Source: Sva-25 sp037385685 (GTDB lineage: Bacteria; Pseudomonadota; Gammaproteobacteria; Chromatiales; Chromatiaceae). Taken from it: a stretch of DNA of 26,153 bases. Both the position numbers and the translations under genes were made by a program. The stretch spans positions 1 to 26,153 of the forward strand of contig JARRMW010000036.1 in NCBI GenBank assembly GCA_037385685.1, given 5' to 3'. The notes beneath the pieces are model-generated. The model was not told where the DNA came from. It saw only the letters and a program-made list of their open reading frames with translations, and ran no database searches. Shown in pieces: positions 14,201-22,134 of this stretch (positions are counted from its first letter, which is position 1; each line of letters opens with the position of its first letter).

Positions 14201-15210
14201 CTGGCTGCACCCCCTGCAACTGCCTGCCGTCGACCCTTGCCAAACCACTGCTGCAATGCCTTGACCGGCTCGTCGGTTGTCGACAGTTGCAGTTGCGGTA
14301 TCGCGTTTTGCTGCAGGGTATCGCGAACCAACTGATGCTGCCTGCTGAAGAAATCGTTGTATGCAGTGCGTCCCCTCGTGGCCTCGATGTCGAGGAGGGC
14401 AGTCTGTCTGCCGTTGGTGATCTCATAGCGACCGGGCGGGGGAGGGTCGATCTCGACAGGATCGGTGACCCGGATCGCGAGCAGGTCATTGTGGGCGCGC
14501 AGTTTCGCGAGGTGACCACCGGTTTCGTCATTGATCCCGTAAAAATCACTGATCATGATGATCAGGCTGCCCGGGCGCGCAATGCGTCGCAACCTCACGA
14601 GTGCGTCATTCAGGCCTGTACTGTCCGTAGCGGGTGACAGTCCGTGAAGTGGATCAGCCAGACGGATGAGTTCATGGACCAGTTGCAGGACACCCCGGTG
14701 ACCGCTGCGTGGCCTCAGTTCTACATGACCGCCATTGAAGAGCAGGGCGCCCGTACGGTCTCCGTTCGCCGCTGCTGCCCAGGCAAGCAGCGTGGCAGAT
14801 CTGGCGGCGATAACCGATTTCAGGGCTCCGTGTGTCGCAAAGAACATGCTCGGGCCAAGATCGACGAGCAGGACGACAGGACGCTCTCGCTCTTCCTGAA
14901 ACAGCTTGGTATGTGGTCTTCCGGCCCGTGCCGTGACGCGCCAGTCCATGTTGCGAATGTCGTCACCGGGCTGGTAGCCGCGTGATTCGAGGTAATCCAT
15001 GCCACGGCCGCGGAAACGGGATTGATGATTGCCGGCAAGTTGCGCGCGTGCCGGCAGGCGGTGCGTGATGTCGAGCAGTCGGGCGTGGCGTTGCAGCTCA
15101 ATGAGATCCGGCAGTGTCACACGGGTTGCCGGATTCAGTAGCGATTCACTGGCCGTCGATTCCGGGACCGCGGCCCTGCCCTGTCTCCGGCGTTCGAACA
15201 GCTTTAGCAT
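14197..15210 (-). CDS. DUF58 domain protein of the moxR/bat operon
   Basis: A 337-residue soluble protein with the DUF58 signature RGMDYLESRGYQPGDDIRNMDWR (about residues 70-92), in which the GDD and DWR elements are conserved, followed by a degenerate VWA-like fold (LLVDLGPSM, then MISDFYG). ATG 15210 lies one base after the moxR stop. A TTG at 15219 that overlaps that stop would add three residues and cannot be excluded. DUF58 proteins are encoded next to MoxR ATPases and may be their clients or partners. The end overlaps the next gene by 4 bases. Confidence 0.92.
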   Translation of the reverse strand: MLKLFERRRQGRAAVPESTASESLLNPATRVTLPDLIELQRHARLLDITHRLPARAQLAGNHQSRFRGRGMDYLESRGYQPGDDIRNMDWRVTARAGRPHTKLFQEERERPVVLLVDLGPSMFFATHGALKSVIAARSATLLAWAAAANGDRTGALLFNGGHVELRPRSGHRGVLQLVHELIRLADPLHGLSPATDSTGLNDALVRLRRIARPGSLIIMISDFYGINDETGGHLAKLRAHNDLLAIRVTDPVEIDPPPPGRYEITNGRQTALLDIEATRGRTAYNDFFSRQHQLVRDTLQQNAIPQLQLSTTDEPVKALQQWFGKGRRQAVAGGAAR

Positions 15211-15211
15211 G

Positions 15212-16222
15212 TCAGGCAACCGGGATCAGTGCCAGCAGTTCGCGAATGAAATCGTCCGGCATGATGCCTTCGGCTTCGGCCTCGAAGGAGACGAGTACCC
15301 GGTGCCTGAGAACATCGTGTGCGATGGCTTGCACATCCTCAGGGGAGACATAGTCACGTCCCTGCAGCCATGCATGCGCGCGGGCACAGCGATCCAGCGC
15401 GATGGTGGCACGCGGACTTGCGCCGTAACTGACCAGGCGCTGCAGACCGCTCTTGTAGGGTTCCGGGTCACGAGTCGCGAGCACCAGTTGTACCAGGTAC
15501 TCCTCGACTTGCGGGGCCATGTGCAGATCGAGAATCTCTCGCTGGGCAGCGAAAATCATCTCCGTACTGATCCGGGTCGGTGTCGTGGCAGAGGGTGCGA
15601 AGAGTGCTTCGGCCTGACGGCGTGCGAGGTGAAGAATTTCCCGTTCCGCGCCAGCATCAGGGTAGCCAATGCGGACATGCATCAGGAACCGGTCGAGTTG
15701 TGCCTCCGGCAGCGGGTAAGTGCCTTCCTGCTCGATCGGATTCTGGGTTGCCATGACGAGGAAAGGGCGCGGTAACGGGTAGGTCGTACGACCGACCGTA
15801 ATCTGGCGTTCACCCATGGCCTCGAGCAATGCGGACTGAACCTTGGCCGGTGCGCGGTTGATCTCGTCTGCGAGCACCAGGTTATGAAAAAGCGGTCCTT
15901 TCTGGAAATGGAATTCGCCGGTTTCGGGACGATAGATGTCAGTTCCTGTCAGGTCACCCGGTAACAGGTCCGGTGTGAATTGCAGCCGGTGAAAGTCGCC
16001 CTCGATGAGCGTCGAGAGTTCCTTGATTGCCGTCGTCTTCGCAAGCCCGGGGGCGCCTTCGACGAGCAGATGTCCGTCAGCCAGCAGTGCTATGAGTAGT
16101 CTGTCGATCAGGGTTGTCTGCCCGATGATTTTTCGGGCAAGAGTGTTGTGTGCGTGCAGGAAGGCTGACTGGGCCGGACTCTTTGCAGTCTGTTCCGAGT
16201 GGGTCGCGATGTCGGGACTCAC
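15212..16222 (-). CDS. MoxR-family AAA+ ATPase, first gene of the bat operon
   Basis: A 336-residue AAA+ protein, full length for MoxR. Walker A is GAPGLAKT (56-63), Walker B LVLADE (D120, E121), with the helix-2-insert signature GDLTGTDIYRP (90-100), sensor-1 MATQNPIEQEGTYPLPEAQLDRF, and the C-terminal lid containing SPRATIAL. It probably acts as a chaperone for maturation of the VWA proteins encoded downstream. The start is GTG 16222, supported by AGGAG about 8 bases upstream. It leads the operon moxR-DUF58-DUF4381-batA-batB/C-batD. Confidence 0.95.
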   Translation of the reverse strand: MSPDIATHSEQTAKSPAQSAFLHAHNTLARKIIGQTTLIDRLLIALLADGHLLVEGAPGLAKTTAIKELSTLIEGDFHRLQFTPDLLPGDLTGTDIYRPETGEFHFQKGPLFHNLVLADEINRAPAKVQSALLEAMGERQITVGRTTYPLPRPFLVMATQNPIEQEGTYPLPEAQLDRFLMHVRIGYPDAGAEREILHLARRQAEALFAPSATTPTRISTEMIFAAQREILDLHMAPQVEEYLVQLVLATRDPEPYKSGLQRLVSYGASPRATIALDRCARAHAWLQGRDYVSPEDVQAIAHDVLRHRVLVSFEAEAEGIMPDDFIRELLALIPVA

Positions 16223-16443
16223 GCTTTTTTCTCCTCTTTCCGGTTAATACGATCGGCGCTTGGCCGGTAAGACACGAGCCTGGGCGTTTTTGCCCATGAC
16301 GGCAGGGCCGTTCACAGGGGCGGATGTGGTCTGAACCAGGCAGACCCTGAAAGCATATGGTCCCCAAGAAAAACCGGTAACCAGGGCCGTCATACTAGTC
16401 TGATCTGACAACGGCTTCCCGGCTTTGTTCAGCAGCTGGCTGA

Positions 16444-16884
16444 TCAGGCCCTGAGATTGGACTCTGTCCATCGCACAATATCGCCCGCGGACATTGCGCC
16501 CGGCTGGCGTGCGATCTCCTGTCCATTGTGAAAAAGCGCAAGAGTCGGAATGCTCTGGATTCCGAATCGTCCTGCGATTGCCTGTTCGTTCTCGGTGTTG
16601 AGTTTGGCCAGGCGCACACGCGGCTCGAGTTGCTGTGATGCCGCCTCGAAGGCGGGTGCCATCATCTTGCAGGGTCCGCACCAGGGAGCCCAGAAGTCGA
16701 CAAGCACAGGGATGTCGTTTCGGGAAATGGTTTTTTCAAAGGATGCACCGGTCAGTTCGACCGGGTGCGCCACGAACAGGGCTTCGTGGCATTTGCCACA
16801 CTTCGGCCCGTCACCCAGGCGTGCCCGCGGAATGCGATTGATCGCCATGCAGGCTGGACAAACAATATGTGCAGAATCAGTCAC
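16444..16884 (-). CDS. trxC: Thioredoxin 2 (zinc-ribbon thioredoxin)
   Basis: A 146-residue protein with an N-terminal zinc ribbon (C9, C12, C29, C32) followed by a thioredoxin domain with active site WCGPC (C69, C72), the cis-Pro in SIPTLALF and a normal C-terminus. The start is GTG 16884, with AGGAG about 8 bases upstream. It is a cytosolic disulfide reductase, generally linked to oxidative stress in relatives. It lies 64 bases after the DnaJ-like gene on the same strand, so the two may share a transcript. The 221 bases between it and moxR (16223-16443) hold no gene; only a short GGGC-N6-GCCC hairpin was noticed. Confidence 0.95.
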   Translation of the reverse strand: MTDSAHIVCPACMAINRIPRARLGDGPKCGKCHEALFVAHPVELTGASFEKTISRNDIPVLVDFWAPWCGPCKMMAPAFEAASQQLEPRVRLAKLNTENEQAIAGRFGIQSIPTLALFHNGQEIARQPGAMSAGDIVRWTESNLRA

Positions 16885-16948
16885 GTTTCTCTCCTCGACC
16901 AGGGTTCGTCACACGTCATGTAGTGGCAGATACCATACAAATCAACTC

Positions 16949-17890
16949 TCAGACGCCGAGTTGCTTGCGCGGATTGTAAGGGAGCTCACGCTCCATCTTC
17001 CGGTAAAGTTCCTGTGCAGCTTCGCTGTCAGCCGGTGGCACCGTGATCTGCGGAATGACGTAGAGGTCGCCAGCCGTTTTCCCGGGAATCCCACGTCCCT
17101 TCAGACGCAGCTTGCGGCCACTGCTGGTGCCGGCAGGGATCTTGAGATCGACTTTGCCGGCTGGTGTAGGAACCTTCAGGGTCGCGCCGAGCGCTGCCTC
17201 CCAGGGAGTGATAGGGAGGTCGAGAAAGATATCGCGGCCATCGATCCGGAAGAGGGGATGCGGCCTGAAGCTGATCTCGAGGAAGAGGTCGCCTCGTTGA
17301 CCGCCACCCATGCCAGGTGCTCCCTGGCCGGCAAGGCGGATGCGTTGTCCCTCCTTGACACCCTTTGGTATCCGGACGTTGAGCGTGCGCTCTTTCATGA
17401 TGACCTGGCCGCCGGGTGCAGTCTCGGGAGCGCGCAGTGATATCGCGCGCGAAGCGCCGTTGAAGGCATCCTCGAGATCGATGAGTACCTTTGCATGGTG
17501 ATCCTCGCCGCGCGACTGGAAGCCGGCATGTGCACTGCCACGAGGTCCACGTGAGAAATCGCCGAACAGGGATTCGAAGAAGTCGCTGAAACCGGAACCG
17601 CCACCAAAACCTGTACCGCTGAACTCGAAGCCGGCGTCCCAGTCCGGTGGCGGATGGAACTCCTGGCCGGCTTTCCAGTCGGCACCGAGCTGGTCATAGG
17701 CGGCGCGTTTTTGCGGATCCTTGAGCACCTCGTAAGCTTCCCCGAGTTCCTTGAAGCGGATTTCTGCATCCGGCTCCTTGCTGACATCCGGATGGTACTT
17801 GCGTGCCAGTTTGCGGTAGGCGCGCTTGATTTCATCACTGGAGGCATCACGCTCAACCCCCATAATTGCATAATAATCTTTGAAATCCAT
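16949..17890 (-). CDS. CbpA-like DnaJ-family co-chaperone
   Basis: A 313-residue protein with an N-terminal J domain (2-66) bearing HPD at 33-35, a Gly/Phe-rich linker (about 85-115, GFGGGSGFSDFFESLFGDF), and two C-terminal beta-sandwich substrate domains with KGVKEGQRIRLAGQG and PITPWEAALGA. There is no CxxCxGxG zinc region, so it is a class II (CbpA/DjlA-unlike) J protein that would stimulate the ATPase of DnaK. The partner modulator CbpM, usually encoded directly after cbpA, is absent; trxC follows instead. The ribosome site is weak. A sigma-32-like promoter lies about 45 bases upstream. Confidence 0.93.
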   Translation of the reverse strand: MDFKDYYAIMGVERDASSDEIKRAYRKLARKYHPDVSKEPDAEIRFKELGEAYEVLKDPQKRAAYDQLGADWKAGQEFHPPPDWDAGFEFSGTGFGGGSGFSDFFESLFGDFSRGPRGSAHAGFQSRGEDHHAKVLIDLEDAFNGASRAISLRAPETAPGGQVIMKERTLNVRIPKGVKEGQRIRLAGQGAPGMGGGQRGDLFLEISFRPHPLFRIDGRDIFLDLPITPWEAALGATLKVPTPAGKVDLKIPAGTSSGRKLRLKGRGIPGKTAGDLYVIPQITVPPADSEAAQELYRKMERELPYNPRKQLGV

Positions 17891-17930
17891 GCTCGGTACT
17901 AACTCAAAAACTTGTTAAATCTCACAGTAT

Positions 17931-17959
17931 AAATGGCGTTTTCGGAGTAGTTTTTCAAT
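17931..17959 (-). promoter_or_regulatory. Candidate sigma-32 (heat-shock) promoter for the CbpA-like gene
   Basis: On the minus strand ATTGAA (17954-17959) and CGCCATTT (17931-17938) are separated by 15 bases, close to the heat-shock pattern CTTGAA-N(13-17)-CCCCATNT. An overlapping TATACT (17926-17931) could serve as a housekeeping -10 but lacks a well-placed -35. The distance to the start codon (about 40 bases) is reasonable. Confidence 0.45.
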
Positions 17960-18075
17960 TACCTTTATGATCTGAATCGAAGATTCGCGTTGATCAGGCA
18001 AACATGGCCAGACAGCGCATTCCCGAACGACTTGCGTTATGATCCCGTCTTTTGAAAGATAAGGCTTCTGGCGCC

Positions 18076-18546
18076 ATGTCCGTGCCGCACACCCTCGAGC
18101 ATTACCAGCATTCGGATTTTCTGCTTGTCATCCTGGTGTCAGCCTTCCTGATCCTGATCACCGTGCTCTTTCACTACGAGGTTTTGAAAGGCATCACACT
18201 CTTGCTCGCGAAGCCAAGTCATGGTCCCAGATCACGCATTCTCTACCTGGTTCTGGGGCTGAATGTTCTGCATACCGTCGAGATTCTCGTTTTTGCTGCC
18301 GGATACAAGTTTCTGGTGATGTACGATCTCGGACTTCTGCTGGATATGCCGTCGGAACACTTTTATTACTACTTTTATTACTCGGCGATCACCTACACTA
18401 CACTCGGTTTTGGGGATATTATCCCGCTGGGCCCGCTGAAGATTCTCACCGCGATGGAAGCACTGATCGGTCTCGGATTTATCACCTGGTCGGCCTCCTT
18501 CACTTTCCTCGAGATGCACAAACTCTGGAACCTCAACAGGCTGTGA
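18076..18546 (+). CDS. Small ion-channel protein with potassium-type selectivity filter
   Basis: A 156-residue membrane protein from ATG 18076; an in-frame TTG at 18052 would add 8 residues but is less likely. Hydrophobic helices fall at about 13-34, 55-82 and 122-143. Between the last two is a pore-helix-like segment rich in Tyr/Phe (SEHFYYYFYYSAITYT) followed by TTLGFGD (108-114), a close match to the K+ filter T-x-G-[YF]-G-D. No cytosolic RCK domain follows, so gating would be intrinsic or by a partner. It matches the ion-transport-2 channel type. It is divergent from the DnaJ-like gene; a TATGAT at 18038-18043 could be its -10 box. Confidence 0.8.
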   Translation: MSVPHTLEHYQHSDFLLVILVSAFLILITVLFHYEVLKGITLLLAKPSHGPRSRILYLVLGLNVLHTVEILVFAAGYKFLVMYDLGLLLDMPSEHFYYYFYYSAITYTTLGFGDIIPLGPLKILTAMEALIGLGFITWSASFTFLEMHKLWNLNRL

Positions 18547-18708
18547 TTCTCCCCAGGGCCAGAGATGTCATGCCGCAGTTGTACTACCGGGAAGAGTTTC
18601 CATCGCCCTTGCCTTGATTTAATGCAGTCAGAAGTGAGATATATCAGGGTAGAAAAAATATTTTCCGCATAGAGTAAAAACAGGTGCCTGATAGCATTTT
18701 GCCGAGCC

Positions 18709-19578
18709 ATGAATCCAGAACATATCCGGAATCTGTTTACTTCAATAGCGAAACCTGTCTCTCGCATAGCGATCTGCGCTTTTCTGTTCACACCCGTCAG
18801 CCCGCTGCTCGCCGATAGTGCACAACTGCCGCTTGGTGAGGAGCGGTTCAAGCTCGATATCGGCGCGTTTATCATCGACGTCGGCACGGGAGCAAGCCTG
18901 GCTTTTTCCGAGGCAGATGGCGGCCAGGTGATCGATTTTGAGGACGACCTCGGTCTTGCCTCGTCAAAAAGCGTTTTTCGTGTGGATGGTTACTGGCGCT
19001 TTGCACCCCGTCATCGACTGAACCTCGCCTACTATGCCTTCAATCGGTCGGCCGATACGAGACTGGAGACAGAGATCAGGTGGGAAGAACTGGTCCTTCC
19101 CATTGGTTCAGAGGTTGCCACAGAGGTCAAGTGGGAGCTGATCCCCGTCAGCTATGCCTATTCCTTCTACAAGAACCGGAAATGGGAAATCGCGGGCTCC
19201 GTTGGTATCCACTGGATGGAAATGAATGCCAGTATCAGCTCGGAAACGACAATTGGTGAATCCATCGTCATCATACAGCGTGAAGAGTCGGCTACCTCGG
19301 GTCCGCTGCCGATGCTCGGGATTCATGTCGACTATCAGCCCGCAGAGAAATGGCTCGTTGGCGGAAAGATCCAGTACTTCAGTACCGACTACGAGGAATA
19401 TGACGGCTCTATTTTTGATGCTGGTATCTATGCCGAATACCTTGTTGACAGAAACTGGAGTGTTGGCGTTGGCTACAACTACTTCTACATCGACGTCGAT
19501 GTAGACGAGGACGACTGGGACGGCAACCTCAGATACGAGTACTCAGGTATCCAGGTCTACGCAAGCTACCGCTTCTGA
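18709..19578 (+). CDS. Outer-membrane beta-barrel protein, unassigned family
   Basis: A 289-residue protein with a long N-terminal signal peptide (hydrophobic core about 18-32, cleavage after LLA at 35). Alternating amphipathic strands follow (FRVDGYWRF, LNLAYYAF, WELIPVSYAYSF, WEIAGSVGIHWMEM, NWSVGVGYNYFYI), and it ends with VYASYRF. The terminal Phe is the usual assembly signal for outer-membrane barrels. The size and strand count suggest about 8-10 strands, similar to OmpW/OprF-N-type barrels, but the exact family was not recognised. An acidic turn near the end (VDVDEDDWDG) might bind cations. It is followed convergently by the AraC gene. Confidence 0.75.
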   Translation: MNPEHIRNLFTSIAKPVSRIAICAFLFTPVSPLLADSAQLPLGEERFKLDIGAFIIDVGTGASLAFSEADGGQVIDFEDDLGLASSKSVFRVDGYWRFAPRHRLNLAYYAFNRSADTRLETEIRWEELVLPIGSEVATEVKWELIPVSYAYSFYKNRKWEIAGSVGIHWMEMNASISSETTIGESIVIIQREESATSGPLPMLGIHVDYQPAEKWLVGGKIQYFSTDYEEYDGSIFDAGIYAEYLVDRNWSVGVGYNYFYIDVDVDEDDWDGNLRYEYSGIQVYASYRF

Positions 19579-19591
19579 TGTCCGCTTTGCT

Positions 19592-19603
19592 CGCGGATCC
19601 GCG
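19592..19603. other. Short perfect palindrome between convergent genes
   Basis: CGCGGATCCGCG is a perfect 12-base palindrome located 14 bases after the barrel gene's stop and 25 bases before the AraC gene's stop. It has no loop or T tract, so a terminator role is only possible, not shown. Confidence 0.3.
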
Positions 19604-19627
19604 CGCGTTAAATCACTCCCGACTTGT

Positions 19628-20713
19628 TCACAGAGGGGATTCGCCAGGCTGCCGCTGCCTGTATTGCTGTGGTGATATTCCTGTCTGACGGCGGAATGCG
19701 CGGGTGAAATTCGACGGGTCACTGTAGCCCACGGAGGCGCTGATCTCTGCTATCGGCAGTCCGGTATTGGCGAGAAGCTCCGTGGCACGTCGAAACCTGC
19801 TTTGTTCCACGATCGCACGATAACTGATGCCGTATTCCGAGAGACGGCGTTGCATTGTCCGCTTGCTGATACCGGCAGCCTCTGCGGCGAGATGGATGTC
19901 CGGGTATCCGCTGCCCAACAGCGTTGCGATGAGTGATTCAAGAGAGTCGATAAAGTCACCGGGCATGCGCTCATGTTTCGTCGCGGCGTTCTCCGGGCCG
20001 GCCGCTTCTGCAGGGGATTGCCTGGGTAGCGGTTGCTGAAGCAGGGAGACGGGGAGAGTGAAAGAGGTAAAGGGTGAGCCAGTGATGATCCTTGCATCTG
20101 TCAATGCATCAGGATCTCCCACGAGTTTCTCGTTTCCATGCAGTAACGAGATCTCATCCGGGAACCACTGCCCGTCTGTGATGCGTCGTAACGTATTGAT
20201 CGTGACCATCAGTGTGAAGATATCTCCCTGGGAGTGGCCGGCACCCTTCTTGCCTGGCGAAAACTGATTAAAACGGACCTGGTTGCCCTCATGCTCGAGC
20301 CAGAACCTGCCTCCCGAGGTGATCGAGCCGATCAGCCGTATGCCGGTCTGGAGATATTCGTAGACTGTCAGGGCACGCTGCAACTTCTGTCCGAAGTGTC
20401 CCATTTCGAAGGATGTGATTTTTTCTGCGGCGAGCATGCCCATGTTTTCGATACCTTCCCTGCGCGAGGCCAGTTCGACGAACTGGTGGGCAAAGTGCAG
20501 GGGAACCAGTCCTTCCGGGTTCTCGAGTGCATCGGTTCTAACGCGAGATTGACTCAATAGCCGTTCGGTTGGCGCGCCGATCTCCTCCAGCAGACTGATG
20601 AAGGGATAGAGCGAAAAGGCTCTCGTGAAGGGGATGCGGCTGCGTAAGTCAGGACTCTCTGCCGTCGGAGCAGTGGTCGTGGGAAGAGGCCTGTTGTCAA
20701 TCGAATGATTCAT
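19628..20713 (-). CDS. AraC-family transcriptional regulator (arabinose-binding-like N domain)
   Basis: A 361-residue protein with a two-domain layout: an N-terminal ligand-sensing domain (about 30-220, LLEEIGAP..., FGQKLQRALTVYEYL, RFNQFSPGKKGAGHSQGDIFTL) of the type shared with OruR and similar regulators, and a C-terminal double helix-turn-helix (about 270-355) with AEAAGISKRTMQRRLSEYG and the AraC signature IAEISASVGYSDPSNFTRAFRRQTGISPQQYR. It probably binds DNA as a dimer in response to an unknown small molecule. It is divergent from the second barrel gene across 283 bases, so that gene is the likeliest target. Confidence 0.93.
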   Translation of the reverse strand: MNHSIDNRPLPTTTAPTAESPDLRSRIPFTRAFSLYPFISLLEEIGAPTERLLSQSRVRTDALENPEGLVPLHFAHQFVELASRREGIENMGMLAAEKITSFEMGHFGQKLQRALTVYEYLQTGIRLIGSITSGGRFWLEHEGNQVRFNQFSPGKKGAGHSQGDIFTLMVTINTLRRITDGQWFPDEISLLHGNEKLVGDPDALTDARIITGSPFTSFTLPVSLLQQPLPRQSPAEAAGPENAATKHERMPGDFIDSLESLIATLLGSGYPDIHLAAEAAGISKRTMQRRLSEYGISYRAIVEQSRFRRATELLANTGLPIAEISASVGYSDPSNFTRAFRRQTGISPQQYRQRQPGESPL

Positions 20714-20937
20714 CGCTCTTGCTGACAGTGTGGCGTGATATGACAGATAGCATGTCGCCTCGTGTGCCGGAAATTATATATCCTGCTCTTCACGAATTCA
20801 GTTTGAATAATCAGACGCATGCCGGAGCAGTGAAGGGTCCCGGAAACACTCAGATGTATCAACTGGTCCTGAAAATCCCTGAAGAGGCGCCAGGCAAGGC
20901 TATCGGGGCAGGGCGAACAAACCCGGAAAGATGTTGC

Positions 20938-20952
20938 TGGCATGCGATGTGC
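20938..20952 (+). promoter_or_regulatory. Weak sigma-54-like -24/-12 match upstream of second barrel gene
   Basis: TGGCATGCGATGTGC has the GG-N10-GC spacing of sigma-54 promoters and matches TGGCACG-N4-TTGC at all but two defined positions. It lies 44 bases before ATG 20997. One such match can arise by chance, and AraC regulators normally act with sigma-70, so support is limited. Confidence 0.25.
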
Positions 20953-20996
20953 CCCGGAACTAGACTTACAGATAAACAACCACGAGGAAACAAACA

Positions 20997-21761
20997 ATGA
21001 AAATCGCCAGAAAGAGATCCGGTGTACTGTCCGCCATCGCTGCATTGACCCTGGGGCTATCGGCCGGCTCAGTCTCGGCCGCGGAGAGCGAATGGGAATG
21101 GTCGATTGCGCTTTACGGCTGGATGTCCGGGATCGATGCCGAAGTCTTTGCCAACGACAACAAGATTGGCGAGATCGACATGAGTTTCAGCGATATCCTC
21201 GATGACCTCGACATGACACTCATGCTGCATGGAGAAGGATTTCGCGGCCAGTGGGGTGTCTTCGCAGATGTGGTCTATCTCGATATCTCCGGCAAGGAGA
21301 CAGGCAATCTGGCGACCACCGAGTATGGCATGTCGTCGACCATCTTCGACCTTGCAGGAGTCTACAGGATGAGTGGCACGCCCCTCGGTTTCGAGGCCTA
21401 TGCCGGCCTGCGTTACTTCAGCATGGACCTGGAGCTCGATGTTACTCCGATAATCGGCAACCCCCGCAGCGCAAGCGTCGACGACAGCTACGCGGATTTC
21501 CTGGTCGGTGCACGCTACACGGGCGAGATCAATCGGAACTGGTTCTACCGCCTGCGTGGCGATGTCTCGGCAGGTGAAACCGATGGAACCTGGAGTGTGA
21601 TGGGACTGGCGGGCTACAGGTTTGGCAAGCAGCTCAACATGAGTGCTATTTTCGGTTACAGGCACCTCGAGATCGACCTCGAAGATGACCAGGGGCTGGT
21701 GACGGTCAGTCAGGACCTGACCATGTCAGGACCCTTCGTGGCCTTCAATTACGCTTTCTGA
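20997..21761 (+). CDS. Outer-membrane beta-barrel protein, unassigned family
   Basis: A 254-residue protein with a classic signal peptide (MKIARKR start, cleavage near SVSA at 28), then WEWSIALYGWMSGIDAEV and successive amphipathic strands, ending FVAFNYAF with a terminal Phe. The sequence pattern (GWMSGIDA, LMLHGEGFRGQWGVFADVVYLDIS, FEAYAGLRYFSMDLEL, LVGARYTGEINRNWFYRLRGD, LAGYRFGKQLNMSAIFGYRHLEID) is that of an 8-stranded barrel with acidic outer loops. It is not obviously related to the barrel at 18709. AGGA about 9 bases before the ATG is a good ribosome site. It is likely controlled by the divergent AraC gene. Exact transported or bound ligand unknown. Confidence 0.8.
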   Translation: MKIARKRSGVLSAIAALTLGLSAGSVSAAESEWEWSIALYGWMSGIDAEVFANDNKIGEIDMSFSDILDDLDMTLMLHGEGFRGQWGVFADVVYLDISGKETGNLATTEYGMSSTIFDLAGVYRMSGTPLGFEAYAGLRYFSMDLELDVTPIIGNPRSASVDDSYADFLVGARYTGEINRNWFYRLRGDVSAGETDGTWSVMGLAGYRFGKQLNMSAIFGYRHLEIDLEDDQGLVTVSQDLTMSGPFVAFNYAF

Positions 21762-21786
21762 ACAGCGCTTCCTGTTTTGAAGCCTT

Positions 21787-21829
21787 CCCGGTGCGAAATG
21801 TCCGACAGAGTCGGCTGTTTCGCACCGGG
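21787..21829 (+). terminator. Strong hairpin after the second barrel gene
   Basis: CCCGGTGCGAAA (21787-21798) is perfectly complementary to TTTCGCACCGGG (21818-21829). Inside the loop CCGAC-AGA-GTCGG can form a second small stem. It begins 25 bases after the stop codon. No T tract follows, so it may stabilise the mRNA end or work with Rho rather than act as a textbook intrinsic terminator. Confidence 0.6.
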
Positions 21830-21971
21830 CCCCTGACAGCATCCTGAATTACACTTCTTGTTCTCACTCGCTCTGTTCAAACCACGCGGGGCGTTTTCCG
21901 GGTTCCGGATATTGTGCGCGCCTCTCGGCGGGCATCTCCGGGGCACCTTTCTGATATTGCTACAACAATAG

Positions 21972-21985
21972 TTGATCTCGATCAG
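21972..21985. promoter_or_regulatory. FNR/ANR-like binding site upstream of DUF3604 gene
   Basis: TTGAT-CTCG-ATCAG matches the FNR consensus TTGAT-N4-ATCAA at 9 of 10 defined bases. Its centre is about 156 bases before the start codon and about 45-75 bases upstream of plausible -10 elements. Sites of this quality also occur by chance. Confidence 0.4.
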
Positions 21986-22134
21986 GGTTTGTTTTTTCAA
22001 AGTGTTTTCCACTCAAACTCTATCCTCGTCCTGGCACCAAATGACCGATTTATAGTGGGGTGACTGCTATTCTTGTCAACAGGGTCAATCGGCATGCGCA
22101 GCCTGTTGCGATCATGCAAAAGTGGAGAATCATC

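Larger units (their letters stand above)
21762..22134. other. 373-base gap with a strong hairpin and an FNR-like box
   Basis: No gene is supported here. The left part carries the hairpin at 21787-21829 downstream of the barrel gene. The centre has a C/G-rich stretch without recognised signals. The right part has an FNR/ANR-like palindrome (21972-21985) and possible -10 elements TATCCT (22021-22026) and TATAGT (22051-22056) upstream of the DUF3604 gene. Confidence 0.6.

Noticed and set aside
16276..16293. GGGC-N6-GCCC as an intrinsic terminator after trxC
   Set aside because: The stem is only 4 bp and lies well downstream, with no T tract on the minus strand.
16244..16681. Minus-strand frame overlapping trxC and extending into the moxR gap
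   Set aside because: Half of it overlaps the well-supported thioredoxin gene in another frame, and it has no ribosome site or recognisable domain.
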